Of a DNA stretch of 64,000 nt, positions 1 to 9,975 are shown in pieces. Each line of letters begins with the position of its first letter. The stretch's first letter is position 1. The DNA is from Lutibacter sp. A80. Its GTDB lineage: Bacteria; Bacteroidota; Bacteroidia; Flavobacteriales; Flavobacteriaceae. The position numbers were made by a program, and so were the translations under genes. The stretch spans positions 1,842,501 to 1,906,500 of the forward strand of contig NZ_CP092480.1 in NCBI RefSeq assembly GCF_022429645.1, written 5' to 3'. The notes under the pieces are model-generated. The model made no database searches and was not told where the DNA came from. It was given only the letters and a program-made list of their open reading frames with translations.

Positions 1-1
1 A

Positions 2-2575
2 TTATTCACTTTTTAACTCTTGTGTCCACTCGCTGGCAAATCCCCATTGTTTAATAACTCTCATTTTAAAATAAATAGGAGTTCCTTTTTTAATATTAGG
101 AATATTAAGCACTCCTTGTACTTTGGTTGTTAATTTATAATCATACTTATTAGGACTTGTACCATAAACTATTTCATATAAATAATCGTATGGACTTACA
201 CTATAAGCTATAAAAACACCATTTTGGGTATGTTTTGTATTCCAAATAATTGGTGGTAATTCATCTTCATCTTTTGTTAGTTCTTTTGCTTTAGAAGGAA
301 TACTCTCTCCTCTATTGTTTACAGCGATGAGTTGATATTTCCACACCTGACCTTGTTTTATTTTTTTATCCTCAACATCAATAAAATTATTGGTTGTTTC
401 TTTAGTATTAAAAGTTAAACTATCTTTTCCATATCGAACATAATACGCTTCTGCATCTTTACTTTTATCATAAAAAATACGAATACCACTGTTGGCTGTA
501 TTTACAAATGTTATGACAGGCTGCTCAGGAACTTGAAACTTTATAAGGTCTGTATGAACTTTATAACCTTGCGGATCTAAGAAACTAACTTCTATCATAC
601 TTAAGTTTTCTTTAGCACTCCATTCTAAAAAAACATCAAATGCTTTATCTCCAGGAAAAATAGTTTTAACAAGTTGTGTTTTTGTTTCAACTGGCTTAAA
701 ATCCGAATTAAAAAGAGTATACTGTACTTTATAGTTTCTCAATACATTTGCAGGAACGTCTAACTTTTCTCTTGGTTGAATGGTTACTTTAGCAGTTCCA
801 TTTGTTGTATTTATAGAAGACACAACTAATTTTTTTATCGGACTAAATTCTTTTTGAATACTATAAAACCCCTTTTTCTTATCTCTAAAAGATGTTACAA
901 CTCCCCAAGCTCTATTTTGTGAAGGAGGTGTTTTCCACCCATCTACACCGTGATAATCACTTCTATAATCATTAAAAGTCCATAAAGAACCTCCTAAAAC
1001 ATATTCTTTATTTCGTAGCTCATTCATTATTTTTTCAGCAGGAATATTACCTAAACTTGGATCTTCAGAATTTAGCACTTCACCAAACTCAGACATGAAA
1101 ATTGGTTTCTTATGATTTTTCCATGTACGATCTAATCTATTTCCCCAATTTTTATAAGCATTTATCAAAACTAAATCGGTATATTTTGCGGCATCATTAG
1201 GAGAACCTGCAGCCGTATTAGAAGCGTAAGTCGCTAATCTATTAGGGTCTAAACCTTTTACCATTTCGATGGCTCCTTTTATATAGCTGTGTGCTTTTGG
1301 ATTTTTAGACAAACCCCCTATTTCATTCCCTACACTCCAACCTACAATTGCTGGATGATTGTATTTTACTTCAATAATTTTACGCAACCATTCTTTTGGT
1401 TTTGGATGTTCAGGATCTACTAATACATCTTTCCCCCAAAGTCCAACTTCTTCAAAAATTAAAATTCCTTTTTCATCCAAATAATCTATATATTCTTTAG
1501 GTAAATTTACATGACTTAGTCGAGCCATATTTGCTCCCAAACTTTTCATTAAATCTACATCTTCTTTAATACGTTCCATAGGTAGCGTATTACCTGTAAA
1601 TCTATCTTCTGGAACCACATTAAATCCTACAGGACGAATACTTTCACCATTTAAAAGTAATTGTAATCCATCTATTTCTATTTTTCGAATACCAAATCTA
1701 TCAGAGTTTGCATGTAAAATTTCTTCATTTTCAGATAAAGTAACTATAGATTCATATAAATTAGGAAAATCAAAATGCCATAAATTAACTTTAGATTTTG
1801 ATAACTTATAAGACCAATTAACAATGTGTTTATTTGTATTTGCAGGTATTGTTGCTTTTACTTTACCATTAGCTACAACCTTTCCATTACTTTTAATATT
1901 TATATTATAAACTACCTTTTTAGAAATATCGCTAGAATTACTACTAACTATTTTTACGTTTAATGCTGCATTCCCTTTTTTTAAATCTGGAATAGCATCT
2001 ATATGCTGAAATTCAATACGTGTTTTAGGTGTTAACTCCAACCAAACAGGTCGTCTAATACCACCCCAATTCCACATAGCTCCACTTTTAAAAACGTTAT
2101 TAACCAATACTGTTAACCTATTTTCACCCTCTGGATTTAAAAACTTTGTTATATCAAAATGAAAAGGTAAAAAACCAAAATTATTTTCACCTACTAAATG
2201 TCCATTTACCCAGATTTTTGAATCGTTATAAACAGATTGAAATACTAAACGCAATTGCTCTGTACTTTGTATTTCTTCAACAGTAAAAGTTCTGGTATAC
2301 CAAGCATCTCCCACATATTCGGCATATTCATTTACCAAATCCCAGTTTCCAGGAACAGCCATAGTATCCCAAGAATCAGTATTTACATTACTTGCAAACC
2401 ATTTAAAAGATTCTCCTTGTGCATACGGATCTATTTTAAAAGACCACTCCCCATTTAATGGTATTTTTTGATTGTGTTGTGCATAACTTAAATTTGTTAC
2501 AATAGAACATAAAAATGCTATTAAAATAGAAGTTCTTAAAATTGATTTTTTAACAATTGTGAAACTATTTACCAT
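2..2575 (-). CDS. Glycoside hydrolase family 2 enzyme with C-terminal FN3-like modules
   Basis: Retaining exo-glycosidase of the beta-galactosidase/beta-mannosidase/beta-glucuronidase superfamily. A signal peptide (residues about 10-32) points to the periplasm or cell surface. The order is an N-terminal jelly-roll sugar-binding domain (about 38-185), an immunoglobulin-like domain (about 190-300) and a TIM barrel (about 303-600). The acid/base is Glu418 in GWSVGNEIG and the nucleophile Glu496 in FMSEFGE. Two fibronectin-III-like modules follow from about residue 690. The gene is complete, with its stop at the window edge. It lies 121 bp downstream of susD, on the same strand, with a hairpin between, so it is probably the last or a late gene of the utilisation locus. 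The family is clear; the sugar it acts on cannot be read from the sequence. Confidence 0.9.
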   Translation of the reverse strand: MVNSFTIVKKSILRTSILIAFLCSIVTNLSYAQHNQKIPLNGEWSFKIDPYAQGESFKWFASNVNTDSWDTMAVPGNWDLVNEYAEYVGDAWYTRTFTVEEIQSTEQLRLVFQSVYNDSKIWVNGHLVGENNFGFLPFHFDITKFLNPEGENRLTVLVNNVFKSGAMWNWGGIRRPVWLELTPKTRIEFQHIDAIPDLKKGNAALNVKIVSSNSSDISKKVVYNINIKSNGKVVANGKVKATIPANTNKHIVNWSYKLSKSKVNLWHFDFPNLYESIVTLSENEEILHANSDRFGIRKIEIDGLQLLLNGESIRPVGFNVVPEDRFTGNTLPMERIKEDVDLMKSLGANMARLSHVNLPKEYIDYLDEKGILIFEEVGLWGKDVLVDPEHPKPKEWLRKIIEVKYNHPAIVGWSVGNEIGGLSKNPKAHSYIKGAIEMVKGLDPNRLATYASNTAAGSPNDAAKYTDLVLINAYKNWGNRLDRTWKNHKKPIFMSEFGEVLNSEDPSLGNIPAEKIMNELRNKEYVLGGSLWTFNDYRSDYHGVDGWKTPPSQNRAWGVVTSFRDKKKGFYSIQKEFSPIKKLVVSSINTTNGTAKVTIQPREKLDVPANVLRNYKVQYTLFNSDFKPVETKTQLVKTIFPGDKAFDVFLEWSAKENLSMIEVSFLDPQGYKVHTDLIKFQVPEQPVITFVNTANSGIRIFYDKSKDAEAYYVRYGKDSLTFNTKETTNNFIDVEDKKIKQGQVWKYQLIAVNNRGESIPSKAKELTKDEDELPPIIWNTKHTQNGVFIAYSVSPYDYLYEIVYGTSPNKYDYKLTTKVQGVLNIPNIKKGTPIYFKMRVIKQWGFASEWTQELKSE

Positions 2576-2629
2576 ATTTTATTTTATTTAGTAATAAACG
2601 ATATTTTAAATTGGTTGTAAATTAATAAG

Positions 2630-2662
2630 CTAAGGGATTATAAATATCTTATAACCCCTTAG
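2630..2662 (-). terminator. Stem-loop between susD and the GH2 gene
   Basis: A 14-bp inverted repeat (2630-2643 with 2649-2662, 5-nt loop). The single A.C mismatch on the plus strand becomes a G.U pair in minus-strand RNA, so the stem is complete in the operon transcript. The U-tract after it is poor (CUUAUUAAUUU). It may act as a partial terminator or as an mRNA-stabilising 3' end for susCD, lowering GH2 expression relative to the porin pair. Confidence 0.5.
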
Positions 2663-2696
2663 GCTCAATAAACCAAACTATAATATATTATAAAAA

Positions 2697-4478
2697 TTAA
2701 TAACCTTCATTTTGCGTTAAATTAGGATTAAGTCTTCTCTCATCATCTGGTATTGGCCATAAATATTGATGTGAAGGAAAAGATGTTGTTGTTAATATTT
2801 GAGCTAATCCAGCATCAACCAAAGGCATAAAATCTGCTACCCCATTTTCATCTATTTGCGGTGTTACCCCCCAAAACCAATTACCTGGATTAACAACATT
2901 AACCATTAAATCACTATTTTCTTGTATTACATCAGGATCTGCATTTGCGGCAATTGGAGCTAAACCATATGTATGGCCACCATCCATAATAACATCTGCC
3001 AATCTCCAACGTATTAAATCCATATATCTAAGCCATTCACCCGCTAATTCAGAACGTCTTTCATTTCTAACAATGTATCTAAGTTTAGCTTGATCTGTTG
3101 CTACTACTGTAGGATTTTCAAAGTCTGAATTTGCATAAGCTCGATCTCTTACTTCATTAATAGCGTTTAAAACCGATGCATCAATCTCATTTAATTCAAT
3201 TTTAGCTTCTGCATACATTAACAATACATCTGCATAACGCATTAAAATTAAATCGTTCGCAGCAATTTTATCTGCCCAATCACTATCAATTCCTTTTTTA
3301 AATAGCAGACCATTAAAACTACAAAAATTTTGATTGGATTTGGTATCTTTATTTGTTTCTTCAGAGCCTGTTAAGTAATTAAAAACTCTAGTATGTTCTG
3401 GGTGAGGATTATACTCTCTAGCCATATGTCTACTTCCAGAGTCTGGAGATAGACCATCACCATCTTTTAACGATCCAAAAGGCACTATAGTTGCCAACAA
3501 TCTAGGGTCTCTGTTTTTAAATGGATTATGGGAGTCGAAAAGAGGAGATTCATCTATTGGCAAACCATCCACACATTCAAAAGAAGCTAATAATTCCCAA
3601 CTTGGAATAACACTAGCATACCCTCCTTCATTCCTAGGAATCATATAAAGAATAAAATTACTTTTAATAGTTTGTAAAAACTCTTCACTTCTAGGCAATT
3701 TAAATATTATTTCTTTAGACTCTTTTGTGGAAGATAAAAATAATTCTTCAAAATTAGGATGTAATTCGTAAGCATTTAAATCCATACAAGCCTTTGCAGC
3801 TATCGCAGCCGTTGCATTATCTCCCATATATAAAGCAGCTCGCGCCTTAAATGCAAGAGCAGCACCTTTTGTAGCATATTCCATGCCTGACGAATAACTT
3901 ACCGGCAAATTTTGAGATGCAACATCAAAATATTCATAAATTTTTTGAAGGATAAAAGCTTTATCTGTTCTTTCTATGGTAAATGATTCATCAACTGTAA
4001 TAGACGAATCATAAAAAGGTACATCGCCATAATGCGTAATTAGGTATGTCCAATATACTCCTAGAAAAAAACTAGCTTCTCCCTCATATTCTTCTTTTTC
4101 TGTAGGAGTTAAAACACCATTTTGGGTTTGAATTTGTTCTAGAACTGCTAACATTCTTGTAATTGCCTTATACATATTAGTCCAATCATTTTTAGCTCTA
4201 CTATAATTTGAATCTACGGTACCCGATTTAATTGGTCCTAAATTTGTACGGTAATTTACATCATCATCCCAACCTGGGTTATAAGCTCCATCATTTCCAT
4301 CTGAAGGGAAAAAAGTTGGTCTATACCCTTCGTTTAAAGATTGCCTAAATTGTTCACTTGTTTGATACCAATTCTCAGAACTAGCGGCATCTTGTTGATC
4401 CAAATCAAGTTCAACACATGATGATACTATGAATATAATTGCAATTAACATCGCAACATTATTTATATGTTTTTTCAT
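2697..4478 (-). CDS. SusD/RagB-family surface glycan-binding lipoprotein
   Basis: Surface lipoprotein that caps the SusC transporter and binds the incoming glycan or glycoside. A lipoprotein signal peptide ends in SSC with the lipidated Cys at 21. The acidic residues after it (CVELDLD) fit the Bacteroidota export signal that sends lipoproteins to the cell surface. The rest matches the SusD/RagB layout: an N-terminal helical TPR scaffold (YWTYLITHYGDVPF at about 148) and the conserved RNERRSELAGEWLRYMDLIRW block (split at about 475-495) near the C-terminus. The length of 593 aa is typical. It follows susC by 12 bp, so the two are surely co-transcribed. The ligand cannot be predicted. Confidence 0.95.
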   Translation of the reverse strand: MKKHINNVAMLIAIIFIVSSCVELDLDQQDAASSENWYQTSEQFRQSLNEGYRPTFFPSDGNDGAYNPGWDDDVNYRTNLGPIKSGTVDSNYSRAKNDWTNMYKAITRMLAVLEQIQTQNGVLTPTEKEEYEGEASFFLGVYWTYLITHYGDVPFYDSSITVDESFTIERTDKAFILQKIYEYFDVASQNLPVSYSSGMEYATKGAALAFKARAALYMGDNATAAIAAKACMDLNAYELHPNFEELFLSSTKESKEIIFKLPRSEEFLQTIKSNFILYMIPRNEGGYASVIPSWELLASFECVDGLPIDESPLFDSHNPFKNRDPRLLATIVPFGSLKDGDGLSPDSGSRHMAREYNPHPEHTRVFNYLTGSEETNKDTKSNQNFCSFNGLLFKKGIDSDWADKIAANDLILMRYADVLLMYAEAKIELNEIDASVLNAINEVRDRAYANSDFENPTVVATDQAKLRYIVRNERRSELAGEWLRYMDLIRWRLADVIMDGGHTYGLAPIAANADPDVIQENSDLMVNVVNPGNWFWGVTPQIDENGVADFMPLVDAGLAQILTTTSFPSHQYLWPIPDDERRLNPNLTQNEGY

Positions 4479-4490
4479 AATTAATATATT

Positions 4491-7400
4491 TTATAAATTA
4501 ACTTTTAAGCCTAATAAAAAAGTTTTTGTTACTAAATAAGAACCTACTTGCTCAGGATCAATACCATTAGGCAAATGATCGAAAGAAAATAAATCATTTC
4601 CTGATACATAAACACGTAGTTTTGAAATACCTATTTTGTTTATTACATCACTAGGTAAAGTGTAGCCAAGAGTAATATTTTTAAGTCTTAAATAAGCTCC
4701 ATTTTTAAGCCAATAATCGGAAAATCTAAGATTGTTACTTTGGTTATTAAAACCTAACCTAGGATAGTCTACTGCAGCATTTTCTTCGATTGTATTATAA
4801 ACACTCCAATAATTCCCATCTACAATTTCACGTGGTGAATTACCTGCATCAAAAGCTTTTACATAAGTATTTGGATTTAAGTAAAACTTTTGTTTCCCAA
4901 CTCCTTGAAAAGTCATTCCTAAATCAAACCCCTTATATCCTAAAGAAATATTAGCTCCATACTGGTATCTTGGTAAAGAACCTCCTAAAACTACTTGATC
5001 ATCTGTATTAATAACACCATCTCCTTTATCTGGTATACCATCGTTATCAGTATCAACAGTAAGCTGATCTACATATTTTATATCTCCTGGAGAAACTACA
5101 CCTGAAGTAACCGCTGAATTATCTACTTCTTCTTGAGTTTGGTATATACCATCTGACTCATATCCGTACCAAGATTGAAATTCTAAACCTTCTTCAGACA
5201 GTTTATTACTACTAAATAAACGTTTATCTGAAACATAACCAAGAATTGATTTTGAATCAAATATATTGGCCGAAGCAGAAAATTTTAAATCACCAATTAC
5301 ATCATTCCAACCAATAGAAGCTTCCCACCCTGTTGTTTTCATATCTCCTACATTTACAGTAGGGTCTATAAATCCACTTAGTGATGGAATATTTAGGCTT
5401 AAAAGCATATCTGATGTTTCCTTTTGAAAATATTCAGCTGTTAAAGAGAGCCTATCATCAAACATATTAGCATCTATGGCTATGTTTTTACTTACTGTGG
5501 TTTCCCAAGTAATATCTTCAACAGCAAAAAAGGTTTGTGCAGCAGAACGCACAGATTCAACACTGTTACCATTAGCAATCAAAACATCAGAAAACTGTAA
5601 TACCGAAGCATACAAATAGTTCCCTAGTCTATCATTCCCTAAAGTACCATACGATGTTCTTAATTTTAAGAAATCAATAGGTGCAACATTTTTCATAAAG
5701 TCCTCTTCTGAAATTACCCAACTGGCAGCTAACGATGGAAACGTACCCCATCTATAATCTTTTCCAAATCTAGAAGACCCATCTCTTCTTAAAGTTCCTT
5801 GAAGAAAATACTTTTTATTAAAGTCATAAGAAACTCTTCCAAAAAGTGAACTATAAGCCACTTCTGAAATACTAGATCCATTATCAAACACTTTGTCTAC
5901 TGGAGCTTGACTTAAATATGGATAATCATTACTAATAAATTCATTTCCTCTTACTTTTAAAGCTTCGGTTTCTTTATAATACTCTTCAACACCAAATACT
6001 GACTCTATACTATGATTTCCAAATAGTTTACTATATTCAACAAGAGCTTGTGTAGTTATGGTTTTTTCTGTAGTTCTAGACTCTATCAAATCTCTATCTG
6101 ATGGTGCACTACCAAAAATATAAGATGGCGTTTGTAATTTATCAGGATCATCAGACCCCCAATAAGGTATTGAATTATGAAAACTTTTATATTTCGTAAA
6201 TTCGTAGTTAGGAGCTATATTAACAGATATTTTTAAATCTTCAATTGGTTTAAAAAACAAACCGAATTTACCATAAACCAATGTATTGTTTGTTTCTTGC
6301 GTACCTGCATATAACAAAGTTGCATAAGGATTATCTCCTGTTTTTCCATCAGCTAATCTTCCATCCTCCCATAAAGCTGGATAAACTGTACCATAATTAA
6401 TAGCATAGTTAGTTGGATCGGTAAGAGGTTTTTCTTCATCTGTCTGCTTAAATGCTATATTTAATACAGCACCAATTTTATCGGATAATTGAAGTTCATT
6501 ATTAATTCTTCCTGTATAACGTTTCCAATCTCTATTGGCATATAAGGCGTTTTGATATTCATAACCAAAATTTGCACTCGTTTTTAATTTTTCAGTTCCT
6601 CCAGAAAGCGATAAATTATGTCTTGTAGTTTCTGACTGTTCTTTAAGTATTAACTCCCTCCAATTAGTATCTGGGTAGTTATCTGGATCTTGAGCATTTA
6701 GGCTTGCATAATTTGCAATTATTTCAGGATCATAAGTGCTAAATTCATTAACCAAATTATTATTATCATTCCAAATAGATTCGTTAAACATTTCCATATA
6801 ACGTACAGCTTGAACACTTTTTCTAATTTCCGTTGGTTTATTAATACCATACTCAGCTGTATAATCAATTTTAAAACTTCCTGTTTTTGCTTTTTTAGTA
6901 GTAATAATAACAACACCAGCAGCTGCTCTTGACCCATAAATAGCAGCAGCAGCACCATCTTTTAATATTGAAATTGATTCAATTTCTGCAGCATTTACAT
7001 CATTAATACTTGCAACTGGGATATCATCTACCAAAATTAAAGGACTACTATCTCCTTGTAAAGTAGTTATTCCCCTAATTTTTATTGTATTTCCTGCTCC
7101 TGGCTCTGTAGAACTTCTGGTTACACTAACACCCGCAACAGCACCTTGTAATGCATTAGATACGTTAGAAGTACTTCTAGAAGCAATATCGTCTCCAGAA
7201 ACTACTGATACAGATCCAGTAATATCCTTTTTAGATTGTGTTCCATAACCTACTACCACAACTTCTTCTAGTTGTGAAACATCTTCCTTAAGAATTATTA
7301 TTATTTCATTTTTTCCTTTTATATTTATTTCTTGAGTTACATATCCTATGTAAGATACTTTAATAATTTCATTACCATCCAAAAGTGTTACAGAAAACTT

Positions 7401-7568
7401 TCCATCAAAATCTGTTTGTGTACCCGTGGCTGTGCCCTTTGCAATTATATTTGCGCCAGGTATTGGCATGTTAGATTCATCCAACACCAGCCCTGAAACT
7501 GTATTTTGTTGAGCACGTACAAAAGTGCAAAACAATAATGTGGCGATTAATAATTTAATATTCCTCAT
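4491..7568 (-). CDS. SusC/RagA-family TonB-dependent outer-membrane transporter
   Basis: TonB-dependent beta-barrel that imports oligosaccharides or glycosides across the outer membrane. It has a signal peptide (1-19, ending VRAQ), a carboxypeptidase-regulatory-like domain (about 22-93), the SusC hallmark EEVVVVGYGTQSKKDITGSV before the plug (about 101-120), a plug domain to about 225 and then the 22-strand barrel. The C-terminus, ending FLLGLKVNL, suits BamA recognition. The length of 1025 aa is usual. The neighbour downstream is susD. Upstream is an FAD oxidoreductase with a 78-bp gap where I see no operator like those at 11.7 kb. Expression therefore probably depends on read-through from the symporter promoter. 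Confidence 0.96.
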   Translation of the reverse strand: MRNIKLLIATLLFCTFVRAQQNTVSGLVLDESNMPIPGANIIAKGTATGTQTDFDGKFSVTLLDGNEIIKVSYIGYVTQEINIKGKNEIIIILKEDVSQLEEVVVVGYGTQSKKDITGSVSVVSGDDIASRSTSNVSNALQGAVAGVSVTRSSTEPGAGNTIKIRGITTLQGDSSPLILVDDIPVASINDVNAAEIESISILKDGAAAAIYGSRAAAGVVIITTKKAKTGSFKIDYTAEYGINKPTEIRKSVQAVRYMEMFNESIWNDNNNLVNEFSTYDPEIIANYASLNAQDPDNYPDTNWRELILKEQSETTRHNLSLSGGTEKLKTSANFGYEYQNALYANRDWKRYTGRINNELQLSDKIGAVLNIAFKQTDEEKPLTDPTNYAINYGTVYPALWEDGRLADGKTGDNPYATLLYAGTQETNNTLVYGKFGLFFKPIEDLKISVNIAPNYEFTKYKSFHNSIPYWGSDDPDKLQTPSYIFGSAPSDRDLIESRTTEKTITTQALVEYSKLFGNHSIESVFGVEEYYKETEALKVRGNEFISNDYPYLSQAPVDKVFDNGSSISEVAYSSLFGRVSYDFNKKYFLQGTLRRDGSSRFGKDYRWGTFPSLAASWVISEEDFMKNVAPIDFLKLRTSYGTLGNDRLGNYLYASVLQFSDVLIANGNSVESVRSAAQTFFAVEDITWETTVSKNIAIDANMFDDRLSLTAEYFQKETSDMLLSLNIPSLSGFIDPTVNVGDMKTTGWEASIGWNDVIGDLKFSASANIFDSKSILGYVSDKRLFSSNKLSEEGLEFQSWYGYESDGIYQTQEEVDNSAVTSGVVSPGDIKYVDQLTVDTDNDGIPDKGDGVINTDDQVVLGGSLPRYQYGANISLGYKGFDLGMTFQGVGKQKFYLNPNTYVKAFDAGNSPREIVDGNYWSVYNTIEENAAVDYPRLGFNNQSNNLRFSDYWLKNGAYLRLKNITLGYTLPSDVINKIGISKLRVYVSGNDLFSFDHLPNGIDPEQVGSYLVTKTFLLGLKVNL

Positions 7569-7646
7569 ATGTTTAAATTTAGTTGTTAATAATATTTTTT
7601 GGTTAATGCTTTAATTATTAAGCACATCCCTTTAAATTCATATATA

Positions 7647-9926
7647 TTATGCTATAAATACTTCAAATAATGACACGGGTATATTTTTCTCAGAAGAAAC
7701 TAATTCTATATAGAGTATTCTTGTTTTTACAGTTTCGGATAATGAGGCAGTAACAATTGTTTGATGATTATCAACTTTTTCAAATATTACATTACCTTCT
7801 TCATCTTTTATTTTAAAGTGTTTTACACAAAAAGGCATTACATTTTCTGGATGACCATAAAGAGAAGATTCCATGGCGTGGTCATAATCAGTATCAAAAA
7901 ATAATTTGATTGAATTTATATTTTGAATCTTTTCCCATTTTATGGTAATTTTAGGCTGTTCATCATTAAAGTTTGCAGCCCAAGCATTAGTACCAAGATA
8001 AGGCCTAACAAAACCATTAAACAGGTTATCCTTATTAAACACCTCTAAAGCAGGACTTATTGAAAATGCTAGATTCTGCCCCTGAGGTCTACGTTGTGGA
8101 ATCCAAAATTCAAATGTATCAATTCCAATATTATCAGGAGGTACTTGTTTACCATTATTGTTAACTGCTTTATTTTCACCATTAAATAAAGACATTACGC
8201 CTGTAACACGCTGTTTGCTAGTACGTATTAAAACACTATCATTCTCTAAAAAAGTTATAAACCCATATTGATTTGTTTCTAAAATGGTATCAAAAGAAAA
8301 ACTAACTTCCTGCTCTCCTTCTTGTAACTGAATCTCAATATCCTTTAAAATAACATCAGGTGTATAGTAGCCCGTATTTTTACAAATCCTAAGTTGAACT
8401 TGTATTGACGTATTTTTTTTTGAAGAGAAATAAAAAGAATACTTATAGTTGATTCCAGCTTGTAAAGGTAGTAATTGCGCTACCCCTGTTTTTAAAGTAC
8501 ACCAGCCATTATCACCAGAAAAACCATCCAAGCATAAAGAACTAGATGTAGTTATAGTTGCATTTCTAACCAAATTACCCTCTTGATTTATAGGGATTTC
8601 AGGAATACTTTGCCCATTCAAATTTAAGGTTTGCTGTAACTGAGCTATTTCCTTATCTTCAATTAAATCTTTAGGCAATAATTTATTTTTAATACATTGA
8701 GCTGCACCGTACCCGATAGATTGCCCACTATGTGCTGTTGTAGCCATTACTCGAGTTGTACCAAAAGCAACATGAGTTGCACTCATAATACGACCTCCAA
8801 TAAATAAATTTGTAATATTCTTACTAATTAGAGATCTAAGTGGTATTTGATAAATCCCTTTAGAATGGTATTGAGTACACCCTGGTTTGCTATCATATAC
8901 ACCATCTGCAGGATGTAAATCAACAGCCCAACCTCCAAAAGCAACCGCATCATTAAAAAGGCGTTGTTCAATAATATCTTGTTGCTTCATCATATACAAA
9001 CCTTCAAAACGTCTACTTTCCCTTTTCCCTGGAATAGTACCAACCCACTCTAATGTTAAATTTTCTGCATCTGGAAAATTGCCTGAATTTTTTATATAAT
9101 CCCAAACTCCATATACAACTTTCCACAATTCCATTTTAATATTTTCAGACTCATGAACAGTATCTTTTCTACCTCCATATTCTAACCACCACAGTCTACA
9201 ACCTTGAGAGCTAGCACTTATATCTTTATATCTTGGTATTTTTGTAATATCTTTTAATGCAAATTCTGGCGCCACATATTTTATTGGTTTTCCGGCGTCT
9301 TTACTATAAAAATATATGGTGTGTCCTAAAAGTTCTCCATAAGCTACATCTGGAGCAAATTTTTCTCCAAACTCCTCTTTTGTTTCTGCTCCCATTCTAA
9401 AAGCAGCTCCTGCTTGAAAACCAACAATTCCATCTCCAGAAGTATCGCAAAAAAGGCTTCCATTAATTTTATAAGTTGTTGAATTTTGACTGCAAAAAGC
9501 AGAAACCCCACTTATTGTAGTTGAATCTGATTTAGAAACCTCATATACAGAAGTATTTAATAATAACGTAATATTCTTTTCATTTAGAACTTTTTCTAAT
9601 AATATAGTATCCAATATTAAAGTATTACCTTCTTTATTACGATACATGTTTTCTACTAGTATTTCATCTATAATTCCACCTTCCCTTGACCATCTATTAT
9701 TATTTCCCATATGTGAAGTTGCTCCCAAAATCCATAATCTAACCTCACTAGACGCATTACCTCCTAAAACAGGTCTATCTTGTATTAAAGTTACAGACAC
9801 ACCTTCTCTTGCAGCAGAAATAGCAGCACAAACACCAGCCATTCCACCACCTACTATAACCAAATCTGAAGTGACTATAACAGTTTTATTACTTCTTAAA
9901 TTAATATCAAAGTCCTTTTTTAACAT
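7647..9926 (-). CDS. FAD-dependent oxidoreductase with a C-terminal beta-rich, discoidin-like region
   Basis: Flavoprotein of the FAD_oxidored type (Pfam PF12831) often found in utilisation loci; the substrate is unknown. The ADP-binding GGGMAG is at 26-31, followed by LGGNASSEVRLW (54-65). DTSGDG is at 161-166, PGKRESRR at 299-306 and GGRIMSATHVAFG at 377-389. Residues about 450-759 are beta-rich. The stretch with NLFNGFVRPYLGTNAW resembles F5/8-type-C (discoidin) domains, which usually bind carbohydrate. There is no signal peptide, so I infer that it acts in the cytoplasm on material brought in by the symporter encoded just upstream. Databases sometimes call relatives 'xanthan lyase' through such accessory domains; no lyase domain is visible here. 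Confidence 0.85.
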   Translation of the reverse strand: MLKKDFDINLRSNKTVIVTSDLVIVGGGMAGVCAAISAAREGVSVTLIQDRPVLGGNASSEVRLWILGATSHMGNNNRWSREGGIIDEILVENMYRNKEGNTLILDTILLEKVLNEKNITLLLNTSVYEVSKSDSTTISGVSAFCSQNSTTYKINGSLFCDTSGDGIVGFQAGAAFRMGAETKEEFGEKFAPDVAYGELLGHTIYFYSKDAGKPIKYVAPEFALKDITKIPRYKDISASSQGCRLWWLEYGGRKDTVHESENIKMELWKVVYGVWDYIKNSGNFPDAENLTLEWVGTIPGKRESRRFEGLYMMKQQDIIEQRLFNDAVAFGGWAVDLHPADGVYDSKPGCTQYHSKGIYQIPLRSLISKNITNLFIGGRIMSATHVAFGTTRVMATTAHSGQSIGYGAAQCIKNKLLPKDLIEDKEIAQLQQTLNLNGQSIPEIPINQEGNLVRNATITTSSSLCLDGFSGDNGWCTLKTGVAQLLPLQAGINYKYSFYFSSKKNTSIQVQLRICKNTGYYTPDVILKDIEIQLQEGEQEVSFSFDTILETNQYGFITFLENDSVLIRTSKQRVTGVMSLFNGENKAVNNNGKQVPPDNIGIDTFEFWIPQRRPQGQNLAFSISPALEVFNKDNLFNGFVRPYLGTNAWAANFNDEQPKITIKWEKIQNINSIKLFFDTDYDHAMESSLYGHPENVMPFCVKHFKIKDEEGNVIFEKVDNHQTIVTASLSETVKTRILYIELVSSEKNIPVSLFEVFIA

Positions 9927-9975
9927 ATCTTATTCAGTAATTTATTTAATTATTAAATTCTTTTTGAATACTTTT

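Noticed and set aside
6719-6958. Leucine-rich 79-aa ORF inside susC
   Set aside because: Same-strand alternative frame of a well-supported TonB-dependent transporter; composition reflects the frame shift.
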